DNA from: an uncultured Terriglobus sp.
GTDB lineage: Bacteria > Acidobacteriota > Terriglobia > Terriglobales > Acidobacteriaceae
Assembly (NCBI GenBank): GCA_937859825.1
Contig: CALMAP010000034.1
Location: 1 to 8,604 of the forward strand
Length of the DNA stretch: 8,604 nucleotides
Direction: 5' to 3'
A program made the position numbers and the translations under genes. The notes under the pieces are model-generated. The model did no database searches. It had not been told where the DNA came from and saw only the letters and a list, made by a program, of their open reading frames with translations. Below, in pieces: positions 1 through 7,000 of this stretch. Numbering within the stretch: position 1 is the first letter of the stretch; every line of letters starts with the position of its first letter.

Positions 1-633
1 GCGCAGGACGACCTGCGACGCGGGCATCTCGTTCGCAGCGAGATCGGCTGGGAACATCGCCTGATGGTGGACGCAAACCAGCGCTGGGGCGTGGACGAGG
101 CCATCCACCGCACAAAGCAGCTTGCGGAGCTGCAGCCGTGGTGGATGGAAGAACCGACCAGTCCGGACGACATTCTGGGCCACGCACGCATTCGTAAAGA
201 GAGCGGCGTTCGCATCGCAACGGGTGAGCACTGCCATAGCCGCGTTATGTTCAAGCAACTGATGCAGGCAAACGCAATTGACGTGTGCCAGATCGACAGT
301 TGCCGCGTTGCGGGAGTGAATGAGAATCTCGCCATTCTTCTCATGGCAGCAAAGTTCGGTGTGCCTGTTTGCCCGCATGCCGGGGGCGTGGGTCTGTGCG
401 AGTACGTGCAGCACCTCTCCGCGTTCGACTACGTCTGCGTGTCAGCCAGCATGCAGGACCGCGTGATTGAATATGTCGATCACCTGCACGAACACTTTCT
501 TACCCCTGTCCGCATTGCCCGCGGGCACTACCTCATGCCGGAGGAGCCGGGATACAGCATTCAGATCCACCAGGCAAGCCTGGACGAGTACGCTTTTCCT
601 GATGGCAGCTTCTGGCTCCAGAACCCGGACTGA
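1..633 (+). CDS. L-fuconate dehydratase, enolase superfamily (5' end cut by the window)
   Basis: Dehydrates L-fuconate to 2-keto-3-deoxy-L-fuconate in the cytoplasm, the acid-forming branch of L-fucose breakdown. The reading frame is open from base 1, so the N-terminal capping domain and the KxK catalytic lysines lie off the left edge; 210 codons of the C-terminal barrel remain. Visible active-site residues, in order: metal-ligand Asp in MVDANQRW (70-72), Glu in MEEPTSPDD (148-150), Glu in TGEH (226-228), then the Asp of QID (295-297) and the His of CPHAGG (376-378), which form the general acid/base dyad of the mandelate racemase group. The strings EEPTSPDDILGHA and VNENLAILLMAAKFGV and the end PDGSFW are typical of fuconate dehydratase/ENOSF1 rather than galactonate or rhamnonate dehydratases. 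It is the first visible gene of a four-gene operon and stops 8 bp before the next start. Exact substrate (L-fuconate versus a related deoxy- or pentonate) is inferred from similarity and neighbours. Confidence 0.94.
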   Translation, partial: AQDDLRRGHLVRSEIGWEHRLMVDANQRWGVDEAIHRTKQLAELQPWWMEEPTSPDDILGHARIRKESGVRIATGEHCHSRVMFKQLMQANAIDVCQIDSCRVAGVNENLAILLMAAKFGVPVCPHAGGVGLCEYVQHLSAFDYVCVSASMQDRVIEYVDHLHEHFLTPVRIARGHYLMPEEPGYSIQIHQASLDEYAFPDGSFWLQNPD

Positions 634-641
634 CGTTCGCG

Positions 642-1712
642 ATGACTCTCCATGCCATGCCGCAAGTGCAGGCACCCTTCCCGAAGGTGCCGCGCCCCAT
701 CATCGTGGTCGGTGCCGGCAGCATCGTGCGCGATGCCCACCTTCCGGCATACGCGAAAGCGAAACTTCCCGTGCAGGGCATCTATGACCTGTCATCGGAC
801 CGTGCGCAAACGCTTGCGGAACAGTTTGGGGTCCGTCGTGTTTACTCGACACTGGACGAGGCGTTGCTCGACGCAGGAAAAGACACGGTGTTCGATGTTG
901 CCGTTCCTGCAAACGCACAATTAAGCGTACTGCCCTACCTTCCAAAGGGGGCTGCGGTGCTGCTGCAAAAACCGATGGGAGAGACGCTTGCGGAAGCGAA
1001 AGAAGTTCTGCGCATCTGTCGCGAGCGCGGTCTCTCCGCAGCCGTGAACTTTCAGCTTCGCTTTGCCCCCAAGCTGCTGGCGGCGAGGGCCCCCGCCGAC
1101 GCGGGCATGCTTGGCGAAGTGCACGACATGGAGGTGCGCGTAAGCGTGCTGCAGCCGTGGCACATGTGGGCGTTTCTCGCAAAAGCGCCGCGGGTTGAGA
1201 TTCTGTACCACTCCATTCACTACATCGACCTGGTGCGGTCCTGGTTCGGCACGCCGCAGTCGGTCTACGCCAAGACGACCGTCAGCCCCATGGCACCGTC
1301 ACTTGCCGCCACCAGGAGCGTTGTCATCTTCGATTACGGGGAACGCCGCCGCGTGTTCCTCCACAGCAACCACGGTCACGACTTCTCGCCGGATTCGCAG
1401 GCGAGCCTTGTGCAATGGGAAGGGACCTCCGGAGCGATGCAGGCACAGATGGGCGTGAACCTCGACTACCCACGTGGCAAGCCCGACACGCTTCGCATGA
1501 TTCGTCGCGGCGATGAGAGCTGGACCGACTTGCCAGTTCATGGAAACTGGTTTCCGGACGCCTTCGTCGGCAGCATGGGGTCGCTGCAGGCCTTCGTGGA
1601 AGGCAGCGCACAAACTCTTCCCACGTCCGTAGAGGACGCGATCGATACCATGCGCACGGTTGAGGCCGCGTACCGCTCAAGTGAGCGCGGCGGCACCGTA
1701 CTGCCGGAGTAG
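642..1712 (+). CDS. Gfo/Idh/MocA family NAD(P)-dependent oxidoreductase; candidate sugar dehydrogenase of the fucose operon
   Basis: 356-aa cytoplasmic oxidoreductase of usual family length. Residues 20-37 give the Rossmann loop (VVGAGSIVRDAHLPAY; GxG at 24-26). The family's EKP motif appears as QKPMG (Lys110-Pro111), so the catalytic Lys is kept but the preceding Glu is Gln. The second domain carries NFQLRF (136-141) and, at 187-203, ILYHSIHYIDLVRSWFG. His193 aligns with the catalytic His, while the Asp normally four residues earlier (DxGxH) is Tyr189. The first ATG (642) is used; ATG 657 (Met6) is an alternative, and neither has a clear Shine-Dalgarno. It lies 8 bp after the dehydratase and 9 bp before the lactonase, so it is surely co-transcribed. 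Position in the pathway suggests it oxidises L-fucose or a related sugar to its lactone in place of an SDR-type fucose dehydrogenase. That role is inference; it could equally act on a later keto-acid or a modified sugar. Confidence 0.9.
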   Translation: MTLHAMPQVQAPFPKVPRPIIVVGAGSIVRDAHLPAYAKAKLPVQGIYDLSSDRAQTLAEQFGVRRVYSTLDEALLDAGKDTVFDVAVPANAQLSVLPYLPKGAAVLLQKPMGETLAEAKEVLRICRERGLSAAVNFQLRFAPKLLAARAPADAGMLGEVHDMEVRVSVLQPWHMWAFLAKAPRVEILYHSIHYIDLVRSWFGTPQSVYAKTTVSPMAPSLAATRSVVIFDYGERRRVFLHSNHGHDFSPDSQASLVQWEGTSGAMQAQMGVNLDYPRGKPDTLRMIRRGDESWTDLPVHGNWFPDAFVGSMGSLQAFVEGSAQTLPTSVEDAIDTMRTVEAAYRSSERGGTVLPE

Positions 1713-1721
1713 GTTCCGACT

Positions 1722-2561
1722 ATGGCCAAACGCATCGACGCGCACCATCACCTTTGGCGCTACACGCGCGAGGAGTTCGACTGGATCGGCGACAAGATGG
1801 CGGAAGTGCGCCGTGACTTCCTCGTGCAGGACTTGGTCCCAGAACTTGATCGCGCGGCAGTCGATGCGGCCATCGCGGTGCAGGCGCGGCGCACCGTGCA
1901 GGAAACAGAGTGGCTGCTGAAGTGTGCCGCGCAGACAGACCGCATCGCCGCCGTCGTCGGCTGGCTTCCCTTGGATACGCCCGGGACGGCAGCCGCGCTG
2001 CAGCCTTTTCTAGCATCTCCGAAATTTCGCGGGGCGCGTGAGATAGCCCAAGGTCAGCCGCAAGGCTTTCTGCTGCGGCCTGCATTTCAGCAGGGACTTT
2101 CGATGCTCACAGATGCCGGGCTCGTATACGAGATCCTGATCTACGCGGACCAGCTTGCGGAAGTAGTCGAACTCGTCGACCGGCACCCTCACCAGACGTT
2201 CGTTCTGGACCATGCCGCGAAGCCGCACATTGCGGCGGAAACACTGCAGCCATGGCGGGAACAGCTTGGCCAGTTGGCGATGCGGTCGAACGTCGCCTGC
2301 AAGCTCTCCGGCCTGGTTACCGAAGCGGACTGGCGCAACTGGACACCCAACGACCTGCGCCCTTATCTTGATGCGTGCGTGGAGAGCTTCGGCCCCGACC
2401 GTTTGATGGCGGGTTCCGACTGGCCCGTATGCCTTGTCGCTACGGACTACCTGCGTTGGTGGCAAACGCTAGATGCCTATTTCGCCAGTTTCAGTTCGGA
2501 TGAAAAAGACAGGATCTTCGGTGAGAATGCAACCCGGCTTTACCAACTTGCGACAACATGA
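1722..2561 (+). CDS. COG3618 lactonase, amidohydrolase family 2 (L-fuconolactonase-like)
   Basis: 279-aa TIM-barrel hydrolase, full length for the family, predicted to open the sugar lactone made by the dehydrogenase to give the aldonate for the dehydratase. Metal-binding motifs are in place: HxH at His8/His10 in IDAHHHLW, His164 in LDHAAKP and Asp233 in GSDWPVCLV. CKLSG (193-197) and the closing FGENATRLYQL are also typical of COG3618. The loop usually written GVRH is GAREI here (Glu107 where many relatives have His); from memory a subgroup of the family shares Glu at this place. Start ATG 1722 lies 9 bp after the oxidoreductase stop, with a weak GGAG/TAGG run overlapping that stop. Product is assigned by family and operon; related enzymes hydrolyse fuconolactone, rhamnonolactone, galactarolactone or sulfomuconolactone, so the exact lactone is not proven. 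Confidence 0.88.
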   Translation: MAKRIDAHHHLWRYTREEFDWIGDKMAEVRRDFLVQDLVPELDRAAVDAAIAVQARRTVQETEWLLKCAAQTDRIAAVVGWLPLDTPGTAAALQPFLASPKFRGAREIAQGQPQGFLLRPAFQQGLSMLTDAGLVYEILIYADQLAEVVELVDRHPHQTFVLDHAAKPHIAAETLQPWREQLGQLAMRSNVACKLSGLVTEADWRNWTPNDLRPYLDACVESFGPDRLMAGSDWPVCLVATDYLRWWQTLDAYFASFSSDEKDRIFGENATRLYQLATT

Positions 2562-2573
2562 GAGAACGGCACG

Positions 2574-3908
2574 ATGCAGATAAGCGCCCCGAAGCCGTCC
2601 GCCTCCACCACGCATGACGTGAGCGCGCCGATCTTTCCGCAGGGGCAGATGCTCCTCTTCTGCATCATCACGATGCTGTTCTTCATTTGGGGCATGTCGA
2701 ACAACCTCACCGACATCCTGGTGCAGCAGTTCAAGAAGTCTTTTCTGTTGACGCCGCTTGAGGCGCAGCTTGTGCAAACGGCCGTCTTCTTCGGTTACTT
2801 CTGCATGGCGCTGCCCGCGGGCGTGTTGATGAGCCGGCGTGGTTATAAGACGGGGATCGTTACCGGCCTTTGCCTGTTCGGCACGGGAACGCTGATGTTC
2901 TGGCCCGCGGCCATCATCGCTAAATACTGGCTAATGCTGACGGCGCTCTTCTTTGTCGGCTGCGGTTCCGCTACGCTGGAGACGGCTGCGAACCCGTTCA
3001 TCACGCAGTTCGGGCCGGAGTCCACCGCGGAACGGCGACTCAACTTCGCGCAGGTCTTCAACCCACTCGGAACTATCGTGGGTGTGGTCGTAGGAACATT
3101 CTTCATCTTTTCCGGTGTGGAGCTTTCAGCCGCCCGTGTTGTGGAGATGAAAGCGGCGGGCACTTACGTGGCCTACCTGCACAGCGAGATCATGCGCGTG
3201 GTACCTACCTATGTCACGCTGGGCTGTGTCGTGTTGCTGCTCGCCCTGGTGATCTCGCGGCAGCGCTTTCCTCAAATAGAAGAAGATACAGGCGCAACAT
3301 CCGTCGCAGAATTGAGGGAAAAGATTCGTTCCCTGCTGCGTATCGCTTCCTTGAGATCGGCCATCGGCGCACAGTTCTGTTATTGCGGGGCGCAGATTGC
3401 GACGTGGTCTGCGTTCATCCCTTATGTGAAGCAGTACACAGCCGCGACGGAGCGAACAGCCGCACTCTACTTGACTGGAAACCTTGTCGCGTTTCTGCTG
3501 GGCAGGCTTATCTCTACCAGCTTGATGCGGTGGTTCTCCGCCGCGCGCATGGTAGGCACTTACTCGATTGTGAATATCCTGCTGCTTGGTATCGCCATCC
3601 TGCGACCGGGCGTGACTGGTGCTGTTTCCCTGGTGCTGACAAGCTTCTTTATGTCGATCATGTTCCCTACGATCTTCGCGCTTGGCGTAAGAAAGCTCGG
3701 TGCTGAGACCAAGCTTGGCGGTTCCTTGATCGTGATGGCTGTTGTAGGGGGCGCGATCGTGCCGCCAATGCTTGGACTTATCGCAAAGCACTTTGCCAGT
3801 TATGCAGCAGGATATTGCCTGGTCGTTGTGTGTTATGCAGTGGTGTCGGCGTTTGCGTTTCGAGCTCACCGACGAAACCTGGCCATTGCAGCGCCTGTGG
3901 TTCTCTAG
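2574..3908 (+). CDS. fucP: FucP-type L-fucose:H+ symporter, MFS superfamily
   Basis: 444-aa inner-membrane transporter with about 12 hydrophobic segments, matching the length of E. coli FucP (438 aa). The first helix ends in FFIWGMSNNLTD, the FHS-family signature. Asp47 corresponds to Asp46 of E. coli FucP, and Glu136 in SATLETAANPF to Glu135; these two acids are the proton/sugar-coupling residues in that protein. NFAQVFNPLG (157-166) keeps the Gln and Asn of the sugar site region. A cytoplasmic loop of about 30 charged residues (roughly 230-260) separates the two six-helix halves. ATG 2574 is 12 bp after the lactonase stop, with only a weak GAGA ribosome site. It is the last gene of the operon and its stop faces the stop of the peptidase gene on the other strand. 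Fucose is the likely substrate from the paired dehydratase; FHS relatives also carry glucose, galactose, N-acetylglucosamine or sialic-type sugars. Confidence 0.92.
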   Translation: MQISAPKPSASTTHDVSAPIFPQGQMLLFCIITMLFFIWGMSNNLTDILVQQFKKSFLLTPLEAQLVQTAVFFGYFCMALPAGVLMSRRGYKTGIVTGLCLFGTGTLMFWPAAIIAKYWLMLTALFFVGCGSATLETAANPFITQFGPESTAERRLNFAQVFNPLGTIVGVVVGTFFIFSGVELSAARVVEMKAAGTYVAYLHSEIMRVVPTYVTLGCVVLLLALVISRQRFPQIEEDTGATSVAELREKIRSLLRIASLRSAIGAQFCYCGAQIATWSAFIPYVKQYTAATERTAALYLTGNLVAFLLGRLISTSLMRWFSAARMVGTYSIVNILLLGIAILRPGVTGAVSLVLTSFFMSIMFPTIFALGVRKLGAETKLGGSLIVMAVVGGAIVPPMLGLIAKHFASYAAGYCLVVVCYAVVSAFAFRAHRRNLAIAAPVVL

Positions 3909-3920
3909 CGTGCAGGCGTT
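3890..3920. terminator. Small inverted repeat across the convergent stop codons, possible shared terminator
   Basis: CGCCTG at 3892-3897 pairs with CAGGCG at 3913-3918, extended by a G-T wobble (3891/3919) and an A-T pair (3890/3920), with a 15-nt loop that contains the fucP stop. The right arm ends next to the stop of the opposite gene. There is no T-run on either side, so it does not meet the usual rho-independent pattern. It may simply be chance or may help both transcripts end where only 10 bp separate the genes. Confidence 0.25.
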
Positions 3921-4992
3921 ACGGCTCATCGCTGTAAATCGAGATGTTCATTTTTGCGCCTTGCCGTAGCCGTGCGCGATACATCCCGGGCGTGTTGAAG
4001 CTCCAGACAGCTTGACTATCTGGCGTAATGGCAATCAGACCGCCAACGCCATCCAGCTTCTTCAAGCGAGTGTGAATGATGGTGTCCGCTGCTTGTTGCA
4101 GAGGCATGTGCTCGTACTGCACCAGTCCGCACACGTCACGCGCAATCGTAAGCCGGATGAAGTATTCGCCGACGCCTGTGGCCGACACCGCGCACGATTC
4201 GTTGGAGGCGTATGTGCCCGCACCGATAATGGGCGAATCGCCCATGCGCCCCGGCAACTTGCCCTGCGAACCACCCGTGGAAGTGCCAGCAGCAAGATTG
4301 CCGTGACGGTCCATTGCAACCACACCGACGGTGCCGTAGTGACGGGCAGGTTTCTCCACCGATGCAAGACCGCCTGCGGGAACCAATGCGGCAGGCGCGG
4401 AAGGAGCTCCGGCCGGACGCAACGGAATAGGCTTGCCCTCGCTGCCGAGCTGCTTCACCAGCGCCTGCCATTTTCCTTCGTTGAAGTAGTAAAGCGGATC
4501 CACCTGCTCGCCGTGAATGCTGCTCAGGAACTGGTCTGCACCGGGTCCGACCAGCATCACATGCGGCGTCTGATCCATGACCGCGCGGGCGAGCGTAATG
4601 GGATGCTTTGCAGTGCGAACGGCAGCGACGGACCCGGCGCGCAGTGTCTTGCCGTCCATGATGGCGGCATCAAGCTCGTTGAATCCTGCAGCGTTATAAA
4701 TAGCGCCTTTACCGGAATCGAATAAACCCGAATCCTCAAGAATGCGAATGGCGGACTCCACTGCCTGAACGGAAGTGCCGCCACTGTTCAGGACCTTGCC
4801 GGCTGCCTGAATCGCCTGCGCCAGGGTCGCGCGGAACGCCTTGTCCTGCTCGGGCGTGGTGGTGTCACGCGCAATGTCACCGGCTCCCCCGTGCACTTCG
4901 ATGAGCCAAGGTTTGTTGGTGGCTTGCGCGCCGATGGCGGAGGTAAGGACTCCCGCCGTGAAGCACAGAAATGCAAGTGCAAGCTTCTTCAT
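3919..4992 (-). CDS. Exported isoaspartyl peptidase / type III L-asparaginase (Ntn hydrolase)
   Basis: 357-aa member of the plant-type asparaginase family, which hydrolyses isoaspartyl dipeptides and L-asparagine after cutting itself into alpha and beta chains. From ATG 4992, residues 1-24 (MKKLALAFLCF... to IGAQA) form a signal peptide, placing it in the periplasm or outside. Then come IEVHGGAGD (31-39), the glycine-rich YNAAGFNELDAAIMDG (99-114), a linker rich in Pro/Ala (about 188-212), and the autocleavage site Gly220|Thr221 in HYGTVGVVA, Thr221 being the nucleophile and new N-terminus. STGG (238-241) and GRMGDSPIIGAG (248-259) are the substrate-binding loops. A GGAGGG lies only 2 nt before ATG 4992. 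An in-frame ATG at 5043 would add 17 Arg-rich residues ahead of the signal peptide and has its own GAGGA, but is less likely. It lies 74 bp downstream of the beta-helix gene on the same strand. Confidence 0.92.
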   Translation of the reverse strand: MKKLALAFLCFTAGVLTSAIGAQATNKPWLIEVHGGAGDIARDTTTPEQDKAFRATLAQAIQAAGKVLNSGGTSVQAVESAIRILEDSGLFDSGKGAIYNAAGFNELDAAIMDGKTLRAGSVAAVRTAKHPITLARAVMDQTPHVMLVGPGADQFLSSIHGEQVDPLYYFNEGKWQALVKQLGSEGKPIPLRPAGAPSAPAALVPAGGLASVEKPARHYGTVGVVAMDRHGNLAAGTSTGGSQGKLPGRMGDSPIIGAGTYASNESCAVSATGVGEYFIRLTIARDVCGLVQYEHMPLQQAADTIIHTRLKKLDGVGGLIAITPDSQAVWSFNTPGMYRARLRQGAKMNISIYSDEP

Positions 4993-5066
4993 AGCCCTCC
5001 GGGCAGATGTTCTTCGATGTTCGTGGCGATAGTCGGGGCGCATCAGTCCTCTGCGGCGCGCGTGCT

Positions 5067-6824
5067 TTACGGAAACGACGTCACCTTCGGCGTTACGCGA
5101 GGCCTGGTCTGAGTGCTGCCGCCCCTATCGTCGATTACATTTCGGATCGCCCCCAGGTTGTCGAGAGCAACCGTGATCATGTAATGGAAGCGGACGCCCG
5201 GTGTTCGCGGAACTTCGATGGCACGGTCTAGTTCCACGTCAGGGTGGCGAAAGACGCTGTAGATCCCCAGCCCCCACGCCTCATGCTGCTTCACCGTGTC
5301 CGCTACCTTGTAGCTTGCCCAGCCTCTGGCACCGTGAGGGTCCGTCCACGCAGGCTGCGTAGGCGGATCGTACGGTATCTCCGACTGGTAGAAGTAGGTG
5401 CGCCCTGCTTCGCCGTTCCATAGCACCTGATATTGCTGATGGTGCTCCACGAACAGGCCGTAGATGGTCACACGGTTGCCGTTCACGATCAGGCCGTTGT
5501 CGCTCTCGTTCACCGTCCAGCCCACGCCACCACGGCCATGATCGGCGCGCCAGATCCAGGTGTGATCCACGACCGTGTCATCGCTGTCGATGATCAGGTT
5601 GGCGCTTACTTTACCCACAGCAGCACCGCCCACGCGGAAGAAGACATCATGCAGCACAATGGGATTTGCCGCATGCGAGAGGTGCGTACCCTGCAGTCCG
5701 ACGTGCAGCAGCGAAGGTGACTTCTGCTCACCCGCATCGAAGAGCAGACCTGAAACGGTAACGCCATCCACGTCCGCTACGGTCATGGCTTCAGTACCGC
5801 GCACCGCGTGCAGCGTGGCAAAGCCAAGGCCGAGCACTGTGGCGTCTTTGCGCGTAATACGGATGGGTTCTGTAAGGTCATAGGTACCGGGTGTGAGCAG
5901 CAGATTTTTACCCTGAGTCAAGGCAATGTTGATAGTCGCAGCCGTGTCACGCTCAGGCCGGGCGATATAGAACTTCGTAAGTGGCACGATGCGGCCCGGC
6001 GTAGTGCCGCCATGCCATGAAACTCCGCTCGCATTGCGCACCAGCGCGGGAACGCGTACCGCGATCTGGCCACCCTTCTGCATTTCGAGGTATGGGTGCT
6101 CGCGCACAACGGGCGTCGTCGGAACCTTCGTGTACGGCGGTTGCGGCCATTCGCCTGGCGGCATTTGCGGTGTGCCGACGAACACCATGTTCCAGTTCGA
6201 GCCCGTCCAGCGCTGCCACTCCGTGTTGCGTGACATCCATTGCTGCTGCGTGCCGGAATCGACCATGTCGTCTATAACGGTGTCGCTCATCCATCCGCCG
6301 CTGGCCCAGCCGTGCTGCTGGTTCAGCACCATGTTGCCGTGCACGTGCATGCGCCGGAACGAAATCGCCTGCGATACCGCCCACTGCATGGTGCCGCTCT
6401 CCGGTGTGACGGAGAAGCCTTCCGCCGAACGCCAGAAGGTGGTGGTCGCGTTGTTGTTGGGCGCAGCCGCGTCCACGCGAACGTCGCCGGTAATGTGCAC
6501 CGCATCGGGCGAAGCGCCCAGGCCGATCACCTCTGTGTAAAAGCCTATGGGCAGTTTCAGGTGATAGGTGCCTGGCGCAAACACGAACGCATAACGCCCA
6601 GTGCCGAACTCGGCATGCTGCTGCTGCGCATACACAGAGTCGACCTTTGCCTGGATGTCTTCCATCTTGTCTTTAGGGGAGTACACGAAGACATTCGGTC
6701 CCAGGTCCGGCATAGAGATGACGCGCTGCCCGCCTGCACTTGCCATAAGAAGGTGTGTGGACGAAATAGTTGCGAACGCAAGAGCGACGGAGAGACGTAA
6801 GACAGGCACGAAGGTTCCTTTCAC
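5067..6824 (-). CDS. Exported two-unit beta-helix protein (pectate-lyase-like fold), function unknown
   Basis: 585-aa protein with a GTG start (6824) and an N-terminal signal sequence (hydrophobic about 8-27, likely cut near ASAGG at 28-32). It belongs to a family seen in actinobacteria and acidobacteria that is often mislabelled 'coagulation factor 5/8 domain' or 'adenylyl cyclase'; neither a discoidin nor a cyclase domain can be seen. Residues 43-165 open with NVFVYSPKDKMEDIQAKVD and FGTGRYAFVFAPGTYHL, then FWRSAEGFSV and RRMHVHGN. Residues 290-480 repeat the pattern: TINIALTQGKNLLLTPGTY, VLGLGFATL, GVTVSGLLFDAG, DVFFRVGG, then WIWRADHGRGGVGWTVN and GLFVEHHQQYQVLWNG. Strings of short beta-strands with GN/VT-type turns fit a right-handed beta-helix, suggesting polysaccharide binding or lysis outside the cell, but I cannot name a catalytic residue or substrate. 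A second GTG (6809) preceded by AAAGGA six bases away is an equally good start. Probably co-transcribed with the peptidase gene. Confidence 0.88.
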   Translation of the reverse strand: MKGTFVPVLRLSVALAFATISSTHLLMASAGGQRVISMPDLGPNVFVYSPKDKMEDIQAKVDSVYAQQQHAEFGTGRYAFVFAPGTYHLKLPIGFYTEVIGLGASPDAVHITGDVRVDAAAPNNNATTTFWRSAEGFSVTPESGTMQWAVSQAISFRRMHVHGNMVLNQQHGWASGGWMSDTVIDDMVDSGTQQQWMSRNTEWQRWTGSNWNMVFVGTPQMPPGEWPQPPYTKVPTTPVVREHPYLEMQKGGQIAVRVPALVRNASGVSWHGGTTPGRIVPLTKFYIARPERDTAATINIALTQGKNLLLTPGTYDLTEPIRITRKDATVLGLGFATLHAVRGTEAMTVADVDGVTVSGLLFDAGEQKSPSLLHVGLQGTHLSHAANPIVLHDVFFRVGGAAVGKVSANLIIDSDDTVVDHTWIWRADHGRGGVGWTVNESDNGLIVNGNRVTIYGLFVEHHQQYQVLWNGEAGRTYFYQSEIPYDPPTQPAWTDPHGARGWASYKVADTVKQHEAWGLGIYSVFRHPDVELDRAIEVPRTPGVRFHYMITVALDNLGAIRNVIDDRGGSTQTRPRVTPKVTSFP

Positions 6825-6966
6825 TCTTTCCTGCTCTCTTAAGAGTCGAAAACAGTATGCCAGTCGGTGCTGTGATGGCTAAGTTGACTTGCTTTTCCAT
6901 TTGGTACGGTAACTTCGGCCCTCTTTGCTGAATGTTTCTAGCACCGATTGGGTTGCCAGGGATGTG

Positions 6967-6992
6967 GGACACAGACGTAGTACGGCGTGTCC
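6967..6992. repeat. Imperfect 26-bp dyad GGACAC-N14-GTGTCC
   Basis: GGACAC (6967-6972) and GTGTCC (6987-6992) are inverted copies 14 nt apart, and a second palindrome, CGTAGTACG (6976-6984), lies almost at the same centre. It sits just after the tetR stop (which is at 7001 on the - strand) and about 140 bp upstream of the beta-helix gene. It could be a regulator site for the beta-helix gene or a weak hairpin at the end of the tetR transcript; no T-run follows in the - direction. Chance cannot be excluded. Confidence 0.25.
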
Positions 6993-7000
6993 AGATCTTT

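Noticed and set aside
3126..3929. Long open frame (267 codons) on the - strand opposite fucP
   Set aside because: It runs antisense through a membrane protein of recognised family, has a charged, low-complexity composition rich in His, Arg and Gln with no known motif, and overlaps the end of the peptidase gene. It is a shadow of the fucP codon pattern.
4012..4725. 237-codon open frame on the + strand opposite the isoaspartyl peptidase
   Set aside because: The opposite strand carries a full-length peptidase with all family motifs and a signal peptide; the + frame has no motif and no ribosome site.
6854..6882. TTAGCC-N17-CATACT on the - strand as the beta-helix gene promoter
   Set aside because: The location and spacing are right but only three and four of six bases match, which is too weak to list as a feature.
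6881..6918. TTGACT (inside AAGTTGACTT) as a -35 box of a + strand promoter
   Set aside because: No fair -10 box follows at 16-18 bp and no + strand gene follows before 7691, so there is nothing for it to drive.
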